Part shown: positions 29,809 to 39,900 of the stretch, one piece after another
Position numbering within the stretch: the stretch's first letter is position 1
Layout of the letters: every line of letters begins with the position of its first letter
Assembly: GCA_016712535.1 (NCBI GenBank)
Contig: JADJQW010000004.1
Span: forward strand, 1 to 64,000
Direction of reading: 5' to 3'
Length of the DNA: 64,000 bases
Origin: Flavobacteriales bacterium
GTDB lineage: Bacteria > Bacteroidota > Bacteroidia > Flavobacteriales_F > PHOS-HE28
The notes under the pieces: generated by a model
What the model was told of the DNA's origin: nothing
Seen by the model: only the letters and a program-made list of their open reading frames with translations
Databases searched by the model: none
Translations under genes and position numbers: made by a program

Positions 29809-31301
29809 CGAAGCCCCTCCTCCTTGCGCCAGTCGTGGTGATGCTCTTGTCCGGGTGCCGCAAACCCGATTCCCTGCCCGGTTCAAGCGACATTGGCCTC
29901 CATGTCACCATCACTAACGATGTGAACGGCACGGGCACGCCGCAGGATTATTCCGACAAGTACATCTACGTGGCCAATACCGACGACGCCATCAACTACC
30001 TCTTCAGCGTGAAGACCGATGCCAGCGGCAATGCCTTGGTGAAGGGGCTTGCCGAAGAGGAGAGCTACGATGTGTACGCCCACGAGATGCGCGAAGGTCT
30101 CCAATACTCCGGGCGCATCACCATCCAAGCGGATGGAGCCGGGCAGCAGCACCTCGATCTGCGACCCGGGAATTCAGACCAGAACGGTTTCCTCATCACC
30201 TGCACGGATGCGGCTGATGGACCCTTGCCGAATCTTCGGGTGCGCGTGTACACCAGCCTTGCACTGGCCCAGCAGAACGATTCGAACCTGGCTTATTTCA
30301 AAGGGAACACCGACTCGTTCGGCCGGGTGTCCAAGACCGAAACGGCCACCACCTCCTATTATGCGCGCATCCGTAGCCTGGATCAACAGCTGGACACAAC
30401 GGTGTCGGTCCCGGTGAATTCACGCGGGATCACCCGTATCACGTGCCGCTTCGTCGTGCCGTCACCTACCGGGCTCCGCCTCGTCATCCGCGATAGCAAC
30501 GGGGCCGGCATCCCGCAAGTGAACGTCTGCGCGTTCGCCACCGCTGCCCTGGCCCAGGCGGGCGATTGTGCGAGTGCCGCCTTCCAAGGCGCCACTGGAC
30601 CTGACGGAAGCTATCAGAAAGTGGGCATCCCGCCGCAGACCTATCACGTGCGTGCGCGCAACGCGTTGCTTGGATTGGATACCACGTACACCTGCGATGT
30701 GCAGGCACAAACGATCTGTGAGACCACCATCGATCTGCCGCCAATCACGATCCTGCAGCTTTCCTGCATCGACCTGAACGGCGCTGGCATACCGGGGCTT
30801 ACGATACGAGCGTATGTCTCACCGGTATTGGCCGCCTCGAACGACCCGGCCTTGGCTACATTCGAATTGCCTGCCGTTGGCAATGGCGTGTACCGCAAGG
30901 AAGGAATGGCGGCGCAACAGTACTGGCTGCGGATCACCAGTGGTGCGCAGGGTATTGACGCCGTCGAGGTCCTTGGTGTCACAGCCAGCGTACTCAACGC
31001 CTATAGCGTTACCATCGGACCTACCGGTTTCGACCTCTTCTGCCACGACGGTAACCTGCAAGGAATACCGGGTCTGGTTGTGCAGGCATACACCACCGAG
31101 GCCTTTGCGCTGGGAGCATTGGAAGACTTGGCTGTATTCACACTCGAGCCGCAAGGCATAGGCCACTATCGAAACACGGGTCTGGTGCCAGGCACCTATT
31201 GGCTCAGCATCCGGAATGAAGATATACCTGTGGACACGGTGCAACAAATTCTTGTGCAGCAGTACAGTGTGAACACGCTAGACCTGGACGTGATACCATA
31301 G
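29805..31301 (+). CDS. lipoprotein with four 92-residue beta repeats
   Basis: This gene encodes 498 residues. The signal peptide has the lipobox VVMLLSGCRKP. After an N-terminal domain of about 125 residues there are four repeats of about 92 residues. They share L.C.D.nGaGIPgL.vraY...aLA...d.AlA.F and G.YrK.G....tYwlri, and end with a strand rich in Thr and Val. They resemble carboxypeptidase-regulatory-like or Cna-B-type stalks. The start overlaps the outer-membrane-like gene by 4 bases, making it the last gene of the four-gene operon. A surface-exposed lipoprotein is inferred. Confidence 0.7.
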   Translation: MTKPLLLAPVVVMLLSGCRKPDSLPGSSDIGLHVTITNDVNGTGTPQDYSDKYIYVANTDDAINYLFSVKTDASGNALVKGLAEEESYDVYAHEMREGLQYSGRITIQADGAGQQHLDLRPGNSDQNGFLITCTDAADGPLPNLRVRVYTSLALAQQNDSNLAYFKGNTDSFGRVSKTETATTSYYARIRSLDQQLDTTVSVPVNSRGITRITCRFVVPSPTGLRLVIRDSNGAGIPQVNVCAFATAALAQAGDCASAAFQGATGPDGSYQKVGIPPQTYHVRARNALLGLDTTYTCDVQAQTICETTIDLPPITILQLSCIDLNGAGIPGLTIRAYVSPVLAASNDPALATFELPAVGNGVYRKEGMAAQQYWLRITSGAQGIDAVEVLGVTASVLNAYSVTIGPTGFDLFCHDGNLQGIPGLVVQAYTTEAFALGALEDLAVFTLEPQGIGHYRNTGLVPGTYWLSIRNEDIPVDTVQQILVQQYSVNTLDLDVIP

Positions 31302-31438
31302 TGGTGACCATACAACGGTCATGCACCAGCTTTTCAGGCCTTGGCGGACCCGCTAACCGGCTATTCATTGGGCATGAGTGTTTGCTGGGGGATTCTCTTC
31401 AAGCGGGTTGGGCCGAGAGCGGTAATTTGAACCCCTCC

Positions 31439-33394
31439 ATGTCCCCCACCCCGGAACAACTCGCCCGCGAGCGCATCGATGCCATGCTCGCCGCTTCCGG
31501 CTGGACCGTTCAGGACAAGAAAGCCCTGAAACCCTCGGCTTCTTTGGGTGTCGCCGTCCGCGAGTACGACACCGATGTTGGCCCAGCGGATTACATCCTC
31601 TTCGTGGATCGCGTGCCGGTCGGCGTCGTGGAAGCCAAGAAGCCCGAAGAAGCTGAGCGCTTCACCGCCCATGAAGCCCAGCCCGAAGAGTACGCGAGCG
31701 CGAAACTGCGTTGGACCGTCGGCAAGAGCACCCTTCCTTTCATCTACCTCAGCACGGGCGAGATCACCAAGCATTGGGACCAACGCGATCCCAAGCCCCG
31801 CGCTCGTGAGGTCTTCAGTTTCCACAAGCCGGAGACGCTGCAAGAGTTGCTCAAGACCGAACCGTTGCGTTCGCGCCTGAAGCAGTTCGGTGCATTGGAC
31901 CCCGACAAGCTCCGCGATTGCCAGGTCAATGCCATCACCAACCTCGAGAAGAGCTTTTCCCTGAACAAACCCCGCGCGCTGGTACAGATGGCCACGGGCA
32001 GCGGCAAGACCTTCACCGCCATCACCAGCATCTACCGCCTGCTGAAGCCGCCCGTGCGCATGCGGCGCATCCTCTTCCTGGTGGACACCAAGAACCTGGG
32101 CGAGCAGGCCGAGCAGGAATTCCAGAGCTACACGCCCAACGACGACCGCCGCAAGTTCACCGAGCTGTACACCGTGCAACGGCTCAGCAGCAGCTTCATC
32201 GATGCCGGCGCGCAGGTGTGCATCAGCACCATCCAGCGCATGTACTCCATCCTGCAGGGCGAGCCGCTGGATGCGAGCGCGGAGGAGCAGACCGGCGCTG
32301 ATGTGGAGCGCGTGCTCGGCAAGAAGCCGCAGCCACCGCTCCAGTACAATGCGAACTACCCGCCGGAGTTCTTCGACCTCATCATCATCGACGAGTGCCA
32401 CCGCAGCATCTACAACCTGTGGCGGCAGGTGCTGGAGTACTTCGATGCCTACCTCGTGGGCCTTACCGCCACGCCGGACAGCCGCACCTACGCCTTCTTC
32501 AACGAGAACGTGGTGAGCGAGTACACGCACGAGCAGGCCGTGGCCGATGGCGTGAACGTGGGCTACGACGAGTACCTGATCGAAACGCGCATCACGCAGA
32601 AAGGCGCCGAGATCAAGGCGCAACAACAGGTGGACAAGCGCGACCGCCTTACGCGGAAGCGCCGCTGGGAGCAGGCCGATGAGGACATCACCTACACCGG
32701 CACGCAGCTGGATCGCGACGTGGTGAACCCCAGCCAGATCCGCACGATCATCAAGGCCTTCAAGAAGGCGGTGGAAACGGAGATCTTCCCGCACCGCACG
32801 GAGGTGCCCAAGACGCTCATCTTCGCCAAGACCGACAGTCACGCGGACGACATCATCCAGATCGTGCGCGAGGAGTATGGCGAAGGCAACGACTTCTGCA
32901 AGAAGATCACCTACAGTACCGAGGAGGATCCCAAGGGCCTGCTGGCGCGCTTCCGCAACGATTACAACCCGCGCATCGCCGTTACCGTGGACATGATCGC
33001 CACCGGCACCGACGTGAAGCCGCTGGAGTGCCTGCTCTTCATGCGCGACGTGAAGAGCCGCAACTACTTCGAGCAGATGAAGGGCCGCGGCACCCGCACC
33101 CTCGATGCCGACAGCCTGAAGAAGGTGAGCCCCAGCGCCACCACCAACAAAACGCACTTCGTGCTGGTGGACGCCGTGGGCGTTACCAAGTGCTGCAAGA
33201 CCGACAGCCGTCCGTTGGAACGCAGGATGTTTTGGGCGTGCCCCCTCGCAAAGCCTCGGGGTCCGGCTTTCCGCTCCAAGTCCGCGCCCGGATTACCGGG
33301 CTTGCGGGCTTTCCGCTTCAATCCGTCACGCGAAATGCGGGATCGCGTTCCACCTTTGATCCTACACACACCGAGCGCAGTAGCGGACCGGTAA
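31439..33394 (+). pseudogene. hsdR: type I restriction subunit R (COG4096-type), C-terminally truncated
   Basis: The ATG at 31439 starts MSPTPEQLARERIDAM. The N-terminal nuclease domain includes VGPADYILF and VGVVEAKKP. The helicase part has Walker A MATGSGKTFTAI, the DEAH-like IIIDECHRSIYN, LVGLTATP, and motif VI MKGRGTRTL. Homology ends at about residue 595 (TDSRPLER, base 33222). The remaining frame to 33394 is translated from a dispersed repeat. The usual C-terminal region that contacts the methylase is missing. Subunits of this type normally sit beside an hsdM like the one at 53319, not the one at 33416. Confidence 0.85.
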
Positions 33395-33395
33395 C
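33223..33395. repeat. dispersed palindromic repeat interrupting hsdR
   Basis: The block begins right after the hsdR homology ends and contains CCCCCTCGCAAAGCCTCGGG, the perfect hairpin GCCCGG-atta-CCGGGC (33286-33301), and two GGCTTTCCGCT boxes at about 33264 and 33312. Read in frame +1 it gives the GFPLQ-type peptide typical of an intergenic repeat seen, as I recall, in many Bacteroidota genomes. There is no transposase, so it was probably moved in trans or joined by deletion. No target-site duplication is evident. Confidence 0.65.
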
Positions 33396-33415
33396 TTGAG
33401 TACCGAACACAAACT

Positions 33416-35074
33416 ATGGCTGAAGAGAAGACCACCACTGCCCGCAAGGCTGCCAAAAGCATCGCCAAGGCGAACGAACCACTTGGCTTTGAAACTGAGC
33501 TCTGGCGCAGTGCCGACCTGATGCGCGGTAAGATGGACGCCAGCGAGTACAAGCATGTGGTGCTCGGCTTGCTGTTCCTGAAGTACATCAGCGATGCCTT
33601 TGCGGAGGCACGCGCGGAGATCAAGAAGAACATCGACGACCCTGAGCATGACGACCACTTGCCACCGGGCCTGAAGGACCGCGAAGCACAAGTGCAAGCC
33701 ATACTGGAAGACCGTGACCAGTACACCATGAACCGGGTGTTCTGGGTGCCCAAGGAGGCACGTTGGGAACACATCCGGGCTCAGGCCACGCTGAATACGC
33801 TGGGCAAGACCATTGATGATGCAATGCTCGCCGTGGAGCGCGAGAACGCCGCGCTGAAGAACGTGCTGCCTAAGGACTACGCCCATCCGGATATGGCCGT
33901 GGTGCAGTTGGCCCCCTTGATCAACTTGATCAGTGGCATGATGCTCGGCGACAAGGAGAGCCGGGGCAAGGATGTGCTGGGCCGTGTGTATGAATACTTC
34001 CTAAGCCAATTTGCCAGCGCAGAAGGCAAAAACAGCGGCGAATTCTACACGCCTCGCAGCGTGGTGAACACCTTGGTGCGAATGCTTGCACCCTACAAGG
34101 GCCGCGTGTACGACCCGTGCAGTGGCAGTGGCGGTATGTTCGTGCTCAGCGAAAAGTTCGTGGAGGAACACGGTGGCCGCGTGGGTGACATCAGCATCTT
34201 CGGTCAGGAGAGCAACCCCACCACTTGGCGCTTGTGCAAGATGAACCTTGCCATCCGGGGCATAGAGTGCGACCTTGGGCCTGAACCCGCGGACACCTTC
34301 CATCGCGACTTGCACCCCGACCAAAAGTTCGACTACATCCTGGCGAACCCGCCATTCAACATCAAGACCTGGGGCGGCGAGCACCTGCGAAACGATGTAC
34401 GGTGGAGCATTGCACCACCACCAGAAGGCAACGCCAACTACGCTTGGGTGCAGCACATCCTGCACCACCTGAAACCGCATGGCGTGGCGGGCTTCGTGCT
34501 ATCCAACGGTAGCATGAGCGGCAAGACCGGTGGCGAAGACGAGATCCGCAAACAACTGATCGAGCGCGACTTGGTGGATTGCATGGTCTCCCTGCCCGGC
34601 CAGCTCTTTTACAGCACCGCCATACCGGTGTGCCTCTGGTTCCTAGCCCGCGACAAGAAGAACGGCCGTGGCCGCGAAGGCCGTGCACTGAAGGACCGCA
34701 GCCGCCGTATCCTCTTCATCAATGCCAGCAAGCTGAAAGGTGAAATGGTGGGCCGTACGCACCGGGTACTTACCGAAGAGGAGATCAACCGCGTTGCCAA
34801 CACCTACCACAACTGGCGGGGAGATGGGGATGAGCCATACGAGGATGTATCGGGATTCAGCAAGTCTGCCACATTGGAAGACGTACGACTGCACAAGTAC
34901 ATACTTACGCCCGGTCGGTATGTGGGTGCGGCGGCTGGTGAAGAGGACGGCGAACCATTCGACAAGAAATACGACCGCCTCAACGCCACGTTGATAAGTC
35001 AATTGGACGACGGTTCCAAGTTGGATGACATTATCCGTACAAATCTCGCCAACCTGACCTTTGACAATGAGTGA
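33416..35074 (+). CDS. hsdM: type I DNA methyltransferase subunit M
   Basis: This gene encodes 552 residues. The N-terminal HsdM_N domain has WRSADLMRGKMDASEYKHV and LLFLKYISDAF. The N6-adenine methylase domain has motif I DPCSGSGGMFVLS and motif IV ANPPFN, with GEFYTPRSVV before motif I. It methylates adenine as a complex with the S subunit. It overlaps hsdS and belongs to the operon hsdM-hsdS-Abi-hsdR. Its sequence type fits the 1,048-residue R subunit at 36948 rather than the truncated R subunit upstream. Confidence 0.95.
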   Translation: MAEEKTTTARKAAKSIAKANEPLGFETELWRSADLMRGKMDASEYKHVVLGLLFLKYISDAFAEARAEIKKNIDDPEHDDHLPPGLKDREAQVQAILEDRDQYTMNRVFWVPKEARWEHIRAQATLNTLGKTIDDAMLAVERENAALKNVLPKDYAHPDMAVVQLAPLINLISGMMLGDKESRGKDVLGRVYEYFLSQFASAEGKNSGEFYTPRSVVNTLVRMLAPYKGRVYDPCSGSGGMFVLSEKFVEEHGGRVGDISIFGQESNPTTWRLCKMNLAIRGIECDLGPEPADTFHRDLHPDQKFDYILANPPFNIKTWGGEHLRNDVRWSIAPPPEGNANYAWVQHILHHLKPHGVAGFVLSNGSMSGKTGGEDEIRKQLIERDLVDCMVSLPGQLFYSTAIPVCLWFLARDKKNGRGREGRALKDRSRRILFINASKLKGEMVGRTHRVLTEEEINRVANTYHNWRGDGDEPYEDVSGFSKSATLEDVRLHKYILTPGRYVGAAAGEEDGEPFDKKYDRLNATLISQLDDGSKLDDIIRTNLANLTFDNE

Positions 35075-36260
35075 GCGGCAGGTCCTTCCTCTCTCTGAAC
35101 TTGCATCTTTACACAAGGAACAAGAGAACCCTGCGCAGCACGGCGCAGGGCTAGTGTTTCACTTCAGCCTGCCCGCTTTCGATGAAGGGCGCTCACCAAA
35201 ACTTGAATCCGGTTCGTCGATCAAGAGCAACAAGTTCACAGTACCTAAAGATGCTATTCTGGTATCCAAGCTTAACCCTCGGATCCCGCGCGTTTGGCTA
35301 CCAGAGATCGACGCCTCGTTGCCGAGCTATGCTTCAACTGAGTTCCTTGTACTGCGGCCCAAAAAGGGCATTGACCGAAGATTCCTTTCCTACCTGTGCC
35401 AAAGCCCAACCTTCTCTGAAGAACTGGAGCAGCGAGTCACAGGCACTTCAGGAAGCCATCAACGGGTGAATCCTCAGGATGCACTCGCGCTGGAATTGGA
35501 AGTGCCAGACCACGACGACCAATTGGCAATCGCCTCCGTCCTCGGTGCCCTTGACGATAAAATCGAGCTGAACCGGCAGACGAACCGCACCTTGGAGGAG
35601 CTGGCGCGGGCGTTGTTCAGGAAGTGGTTCGTCGATGAAGCCGACGGTTGGGAAGAAGTCGCACTTGAAGAGCACGTACAGGTGACCAAGGGCCTCAGTT
35701 ACAAAGGCAGTGGGCTTTCAGAAAGCGAAGGCTTGCCACTGCATAACCTCAACGCTATTTACGAGGGTGGCGGCTACAAGTACGATGGCGTCAAGTGGTA
35801 CACTGGCGACTATAAAGAGCGACACGTTCTCAAGCCAGGCGATGTCATCGTGGCGAACACCGAGCAAGGGCACGAGCATCTGCTCATCGGCTGTCCGGCT
35901 ATTGTACCCAAGTACTTCGGCGAGATGGGGCTGTTCACGCACCACATCTTCCGTGCGGTACCCAAGGCGGGTTCACCGCTTACGAACCACTTCATCTATT
36001 TGGCCCTTTGTGCACCGCAGTTGCGCGAACAGGTGATCGGCTACACCAACGGCACCACCGTGAATGGCTTGGCGCAGGACGGTTTGGAGAAGCCCACCTT
36101 CCCGCTGCCACCAGCAGAACGCATTCAACAATTCGAGAAGATCGTGGCACCGCTGTTTGCTAAGAAGGAACAACTTCATGATGAAACGGTCACCCTCGCC
36201 ACATTGCGGGATACACTGCTGCCCAAGCTCATGAGTGGCGAAGTGCGCTTACAAGGTTGA
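35067..36260 (+). CDS. hsdS: type I specificity subunit S
   Basis: This gene encodes 397 residues. The start at ATGAGTGA overlaps the hsdM stop by 8 bases; an ATG 6 bases earlier is also possible. There are two target-recognition domains, each followed by a conserved helix: LGALDDKIELNRQTNRTLEEL in the middle and VAPLFAKKEQLHDETVTLAT at the end, followed by LLPKLMSGEVRL. The two halves define the split DNA target. It is required by both methylation and restriction complexes. Confidence 0.93.
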   Translation: MSERQVLPLSELASLHKEQENPAQHGAGLVFHFSLPAFDEGRSPKLESGSSIKSNKFTVPKDAILVSKLNPRIPRVWLPEIDASLPSYASTEFLVLRPKKGIDRRFLSYLCQSPTFSEELEQRVTGTSGSHQRVNPQDALALELEVPDHDDQLAIASVLGALDDKIELNRQTNRTLEELARALFRKWFVDEADGWEEVALEEHVQVTKGLSYKGSGLSESEGLPLHNLNAIYEGGGYKYDGVKWYTGDYKERHVLKPGDVIVANTEQGHEHLLIGCPAIVPKYFGEMGLFTHHIFRAVPKAGSPLTNHFIYLALCAPQLREQVIGYTNGTTVNGLAQDGLEKPTFPLPPAERIQQFEKIVAPLFAKKEQLHDETVTLATLRDTLLPKLMSGEVRLQG

Positions 36261-36265
36261 TCGCC

Positions 36266-36955
36266 ATGGCCGAAGCCTTCCTCATGTCCGGAGCTCGCGA
36301 GGTGCTTTCGCGCCTAAAAGGGGCTGGGCACATGCAACAGCAAATCGAGCTCATCGAGACAAGCGTTGTCGCCTACCCGAACAACGTTTTCGATATCGCT
36401 AAGGCGTTGGTAGAGACGTGCTGCAAGACAATTCTAACAGACCGTAGTGTTGTGTATGACGGCAGCAGCGACTTGCCGGCACTCTTCAGACATTTATTAG
36501 AGAATATCAGGCTGGTACCTGAGGACCATTCAGGTGACACAGAACTACAGGGCAAGGTTCGGAAGCTGGTAGGCGCCACGCAGACTATGGTTTCTGCCTT
36601 GTGCGAAGTGCGAAATCATGCTGGGATGTCTTCTCATGGTCAAGATGCGTTCGCGTTGTCTTTGTTGCCAGCACAAGCGATGTTCGCGGCACGAACGGCA
36701 GACGCCTTGGTCACATACTTGTTCACGATGCACCTTGACCATACCGGGCCAAGGGATGACAGCCGACGTAGGCATAGTGACAAGCCGGTGTTCAATGAGT
36801 ACGTGGATGAACTACATGAGAAAGTGAAGATCTTCGGCTACACGTATGCGGCAAGCGAAGTGCTCTTCGCGGTGGACATGAGCGCCTACGATGCGGAACT
36901 GGAGGCCTACGATGCGGACGCGGAAACCCGCACAGAAAAGGAAGGTGATGAATGA
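36266..36955 (+). CDS. Abi_C-domain (abortive-infection-like) protein within the type I operon
   Basis: This gene encodes 229 residues. The middle has LQGKVRKLVGATQTMVSALC followed by EVRNHAGMSSHGQDAF, the RN..G..HG signature of the Abi_C family (PF14355). The preceding helix carries NVFDIAKALVETCCKTIL. The family is linked to phage defence, but its activity is poorly defined. It lies between hsdS and hsdR, overlaps the hsdR start, and starts 5 bases after the hsdS stop, so it is likely translated with the restriction complex. Confidence 0.75.
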   Translation: MAEAFLMSGAREVLSRLKGAGHMQQQIELIETSVVAYPNNVFDIAKALVETCCKTILTDRSVVYDGSSDLPALFRHLLENIRLVPEDHSGDTELQGKVRKLVGATQTMVSALCEVRNHAGMSSHGQDAFALSLLPAQAMFAARTADALVTYLFTMHLDHTGPRDDSRRRHSDKPVFNEYVDELHEKVKIFGYTYAASEVLFAVDMSAYDAELEAYDADAETRTEKEGDE

Positions 36956-39900
36956 GGACTACATAGAACAATTGGCGCTGGGGTGGTTGGAAGCCTTGGG
37001 TTACCCTGTCCTCTACGGGCCGCACATGGCCCCCGGCGAGATGTTCGAGGAACGCGCAGGCTTCACGGATGCGTGGCTTGCCAAACGCTTGCGCGATGCC
37101 ATTGAGCGCCTGAATCCGGAGCTGGATACGGACGGCATCGACGAAGCCTATCGCGCGATAACGGTTCCGCAACATGCCGCCTTGATCACCCAGAACCGAG
37201 CCTACCACAAGATACTTGTGGACGGCTATGCGGTACCCATGCAGCGTGCCGATGGAACCAAGGGCCACACGCCCGCGCGCTACATCGACTACGAGGACCT
37301 GAGCAACAACGACTGGCTCGCGGTGAACCAGTACACGGTGGTGGATGGCAAAGTGAACCGGCGTGCTGATGTGGTGGTGTTCGTGAACGGACTTCCGCTG
37401 GCGGTGCTGGAACTGAAGAACGCTGCGAGCGCGCAGGCAAGTGTTGAAGCGGCCTTCAAGCAATTGCAGACCTACAAGAAGCAGGTTCCGGCATTATTCC
37501 AGCACAACCTCTTTTGCGTGGCCAGCGATGGGCTCTTCGCTCGCGTAGGCACCATCACCACCGGCAAAGAACGCTTCGCGCCATGGCGCACCATTGAAGG
37601 CGACAAGCTCGCCCCATCGGATACACCGGAACTGGAAGTGATGGTGCGCGGCGTGTTTGAGCAGCGCCGTTTCCTGGACCTGTTGCGGCATTTCACTGTG
37701 TTCGAGGATGACCCCGGTGGGCTGGTGCTGAAGAAGGTCGCAGGCTACCACCAATTCCACGCGGTGAACGTGGCCGTGGAGGAAACACTTCGCGCGACCA
37801 CAGTTGTCCCCAACGCGCAGGATCCGGCAACTGGCTATTCCGCCCTCAAGCGCACGGACGCCGCACCGGGCGACCGTAGAGTGGGTGTGATCTGGCACAC
37901 GCAGGGCAGTGGCAAGAGCTTGACGATGTTGTTCTATGCCGGACGGTTGGTGCAGCATCCCGGTATGGAGAACCCGACCATCGTTATGCTCACGGATCGT
38001 AACGACCTGGACGAGCAACTCTTCGACACCTTCAGCCGAGGCCATGAACTGTTGCGCCAGCGGCCAAGTCGCGCAGGCAGTCGCGCCGAAGCGCGGCAGT
38101 TGTTGGCCGTCGCTAGTGGAGGCGTGGTCTTCGCCACCATCCAGAAGTTCCTACCAGATGAAGCGTTCACCGACCATCCGATACTGAGCGATCGGCGCAA
38201 CATCGTGGTGATCGCCGACGAAGCACACCGTAGCCAATACGGGTTCATTGAAGGCTTCGCGCGCCATTTGCGCACCGCCTTGCCCAACGCATCGTTCATC
38301 GGCTTCACCGGCACACCGGTAGAGAAGGACGATGCCGACACACGCTCGGTCTTCGGCGATTACATCAGCATCTACGACATCAAGCGCGCCGTGGAAGACG
38401 GTGCCACGGTACCCATCTACTACGAGAGCCGCTTGGCTCGTATCGACCTGAAGGAGGAAGAACGACCAAACTTGGATCCTGCCTTCGAGGAAGCAACCGA
38501 AGGCGAGGAGCTCGAAGGCCGCGAACGACTAAAGACCAAGTGGGCCGCGCTGGAGAAACTGGTAGGCTCAGAGAAACGATTGGAGTTGATCGCGGAGGAT
38601 CTATTGAAGCATTGGGAAGCGCGTGTGCAAGTGGTGGATGGCAAAGCCATGATCGTGTGCATGAGCCGCCGCATTTGCGTGGACCTGTACAATGCACTCA
38701 CGAAGCTTCACCCCGAATGGCATAGCACCGACGATGCGGAAGGCGTGCTAAAAGTGATTATGACCGGAAGCGCCAGCGACCCCGATACTTGGCAGGATCA
38801 CATCCGCAACAAAGCCCGCCGAGAGGAACTGGCCAAGCGATTCAAGAAACCCGACGACCCACTGAAGCTGGTGATTGTGCGCGACATGTGGTTGACCGGC
38901 TTCGACGCGCCTTGCCTGCACACGCTTTACGTGGACAAGCCCATGCGCAGCCACGGCCTGATGCAGGCAATCGCACGCGTAAATCGCGTATTCCGCGACA
39001 AGCCGAACGGTCTCGTGGTTGACTACCTGGGCTTAGCAAACGAACTGCGCAAAGCGACCGCAACATATACAGAAAGCGGAGGCGCTGGAGAGGCTACACA
39101 TGACAAGGAGCAGGCCCTATCGGTGATGCAGGAGAAGTTCGAGGTCTGTGGAGCATTCTTCCATGACTTCGATCGTTCACCTTGGACCACTGGTGCACCA
39201 CAAGACAAACTCAATCTCTTGCCCAGAGCACAGGAACATATCTTGGCGCAAGGCGGTGATGAGACCCATTCGGCCAAGTCGCGCTTCCTGTCTGCAACCA
39301 ACGATCTGCGAAGAGCATTTGCCTTGGCTAGTCCACATGAACGTGCTACCGCCATCGTGGAGGAGGTACGTTTCTTCATAAGCGTTGCCGCTGTGCTGCG
39401 CAAGCGCGAGGTCGTCGACCGGGAAGAGAGCCGCGAGGACATGGACCAAGCCATACGGCAGTTGGTATCGCAGGCCGTTGCTCCGGGTGGCGTGGTAGAC
39501 ATCTTTGCTGCTGCCGGTTTGAAGAAGCCGGAACTGAGCATCCTGAGCGATGCCTTCTTGGATGAGGTGAAGGACATGCCCCAGCGCAATCTGGCGGTGG
39601 AGTTCTTGCGGAAGATGCTGAATGGAGAGGTACGCCGTCGTGAACGACAGAACGTGGTGCAAGCCCGGTCCTTCGCAGAGATGTTGGAACAGACCATCCG
39701 TGGCTATCAGAACCGCGCGATCGAAACGGTGGAGGTGATCCAACGACTCATTGAGTTGGCCAAGCAGATGCGCGAAGCCGACAAGCGCGGAGAGGACCTT
39801 GGCTTATCCGATGACGAAGTCGCCTTCTATGATGCGTTGGAGGTGAACGACAGCGCCGTGCAGGTACTCGGTGAGCCTACGCTTAAGCTGATCGCCCAAG

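Noticed and set aside
31361..33157. 598-codon minus-strand frame opposite hsdR
   Set aside because: A GC-rich antisense shadow. The plus strand carries all helicase motifs.
33223..33395. Protein-coding GFPLQ-type peptide inside the repeat
   Set aside because: Such translations come from a dispersed intergenic repeat. There is no start and no conserved protein context.
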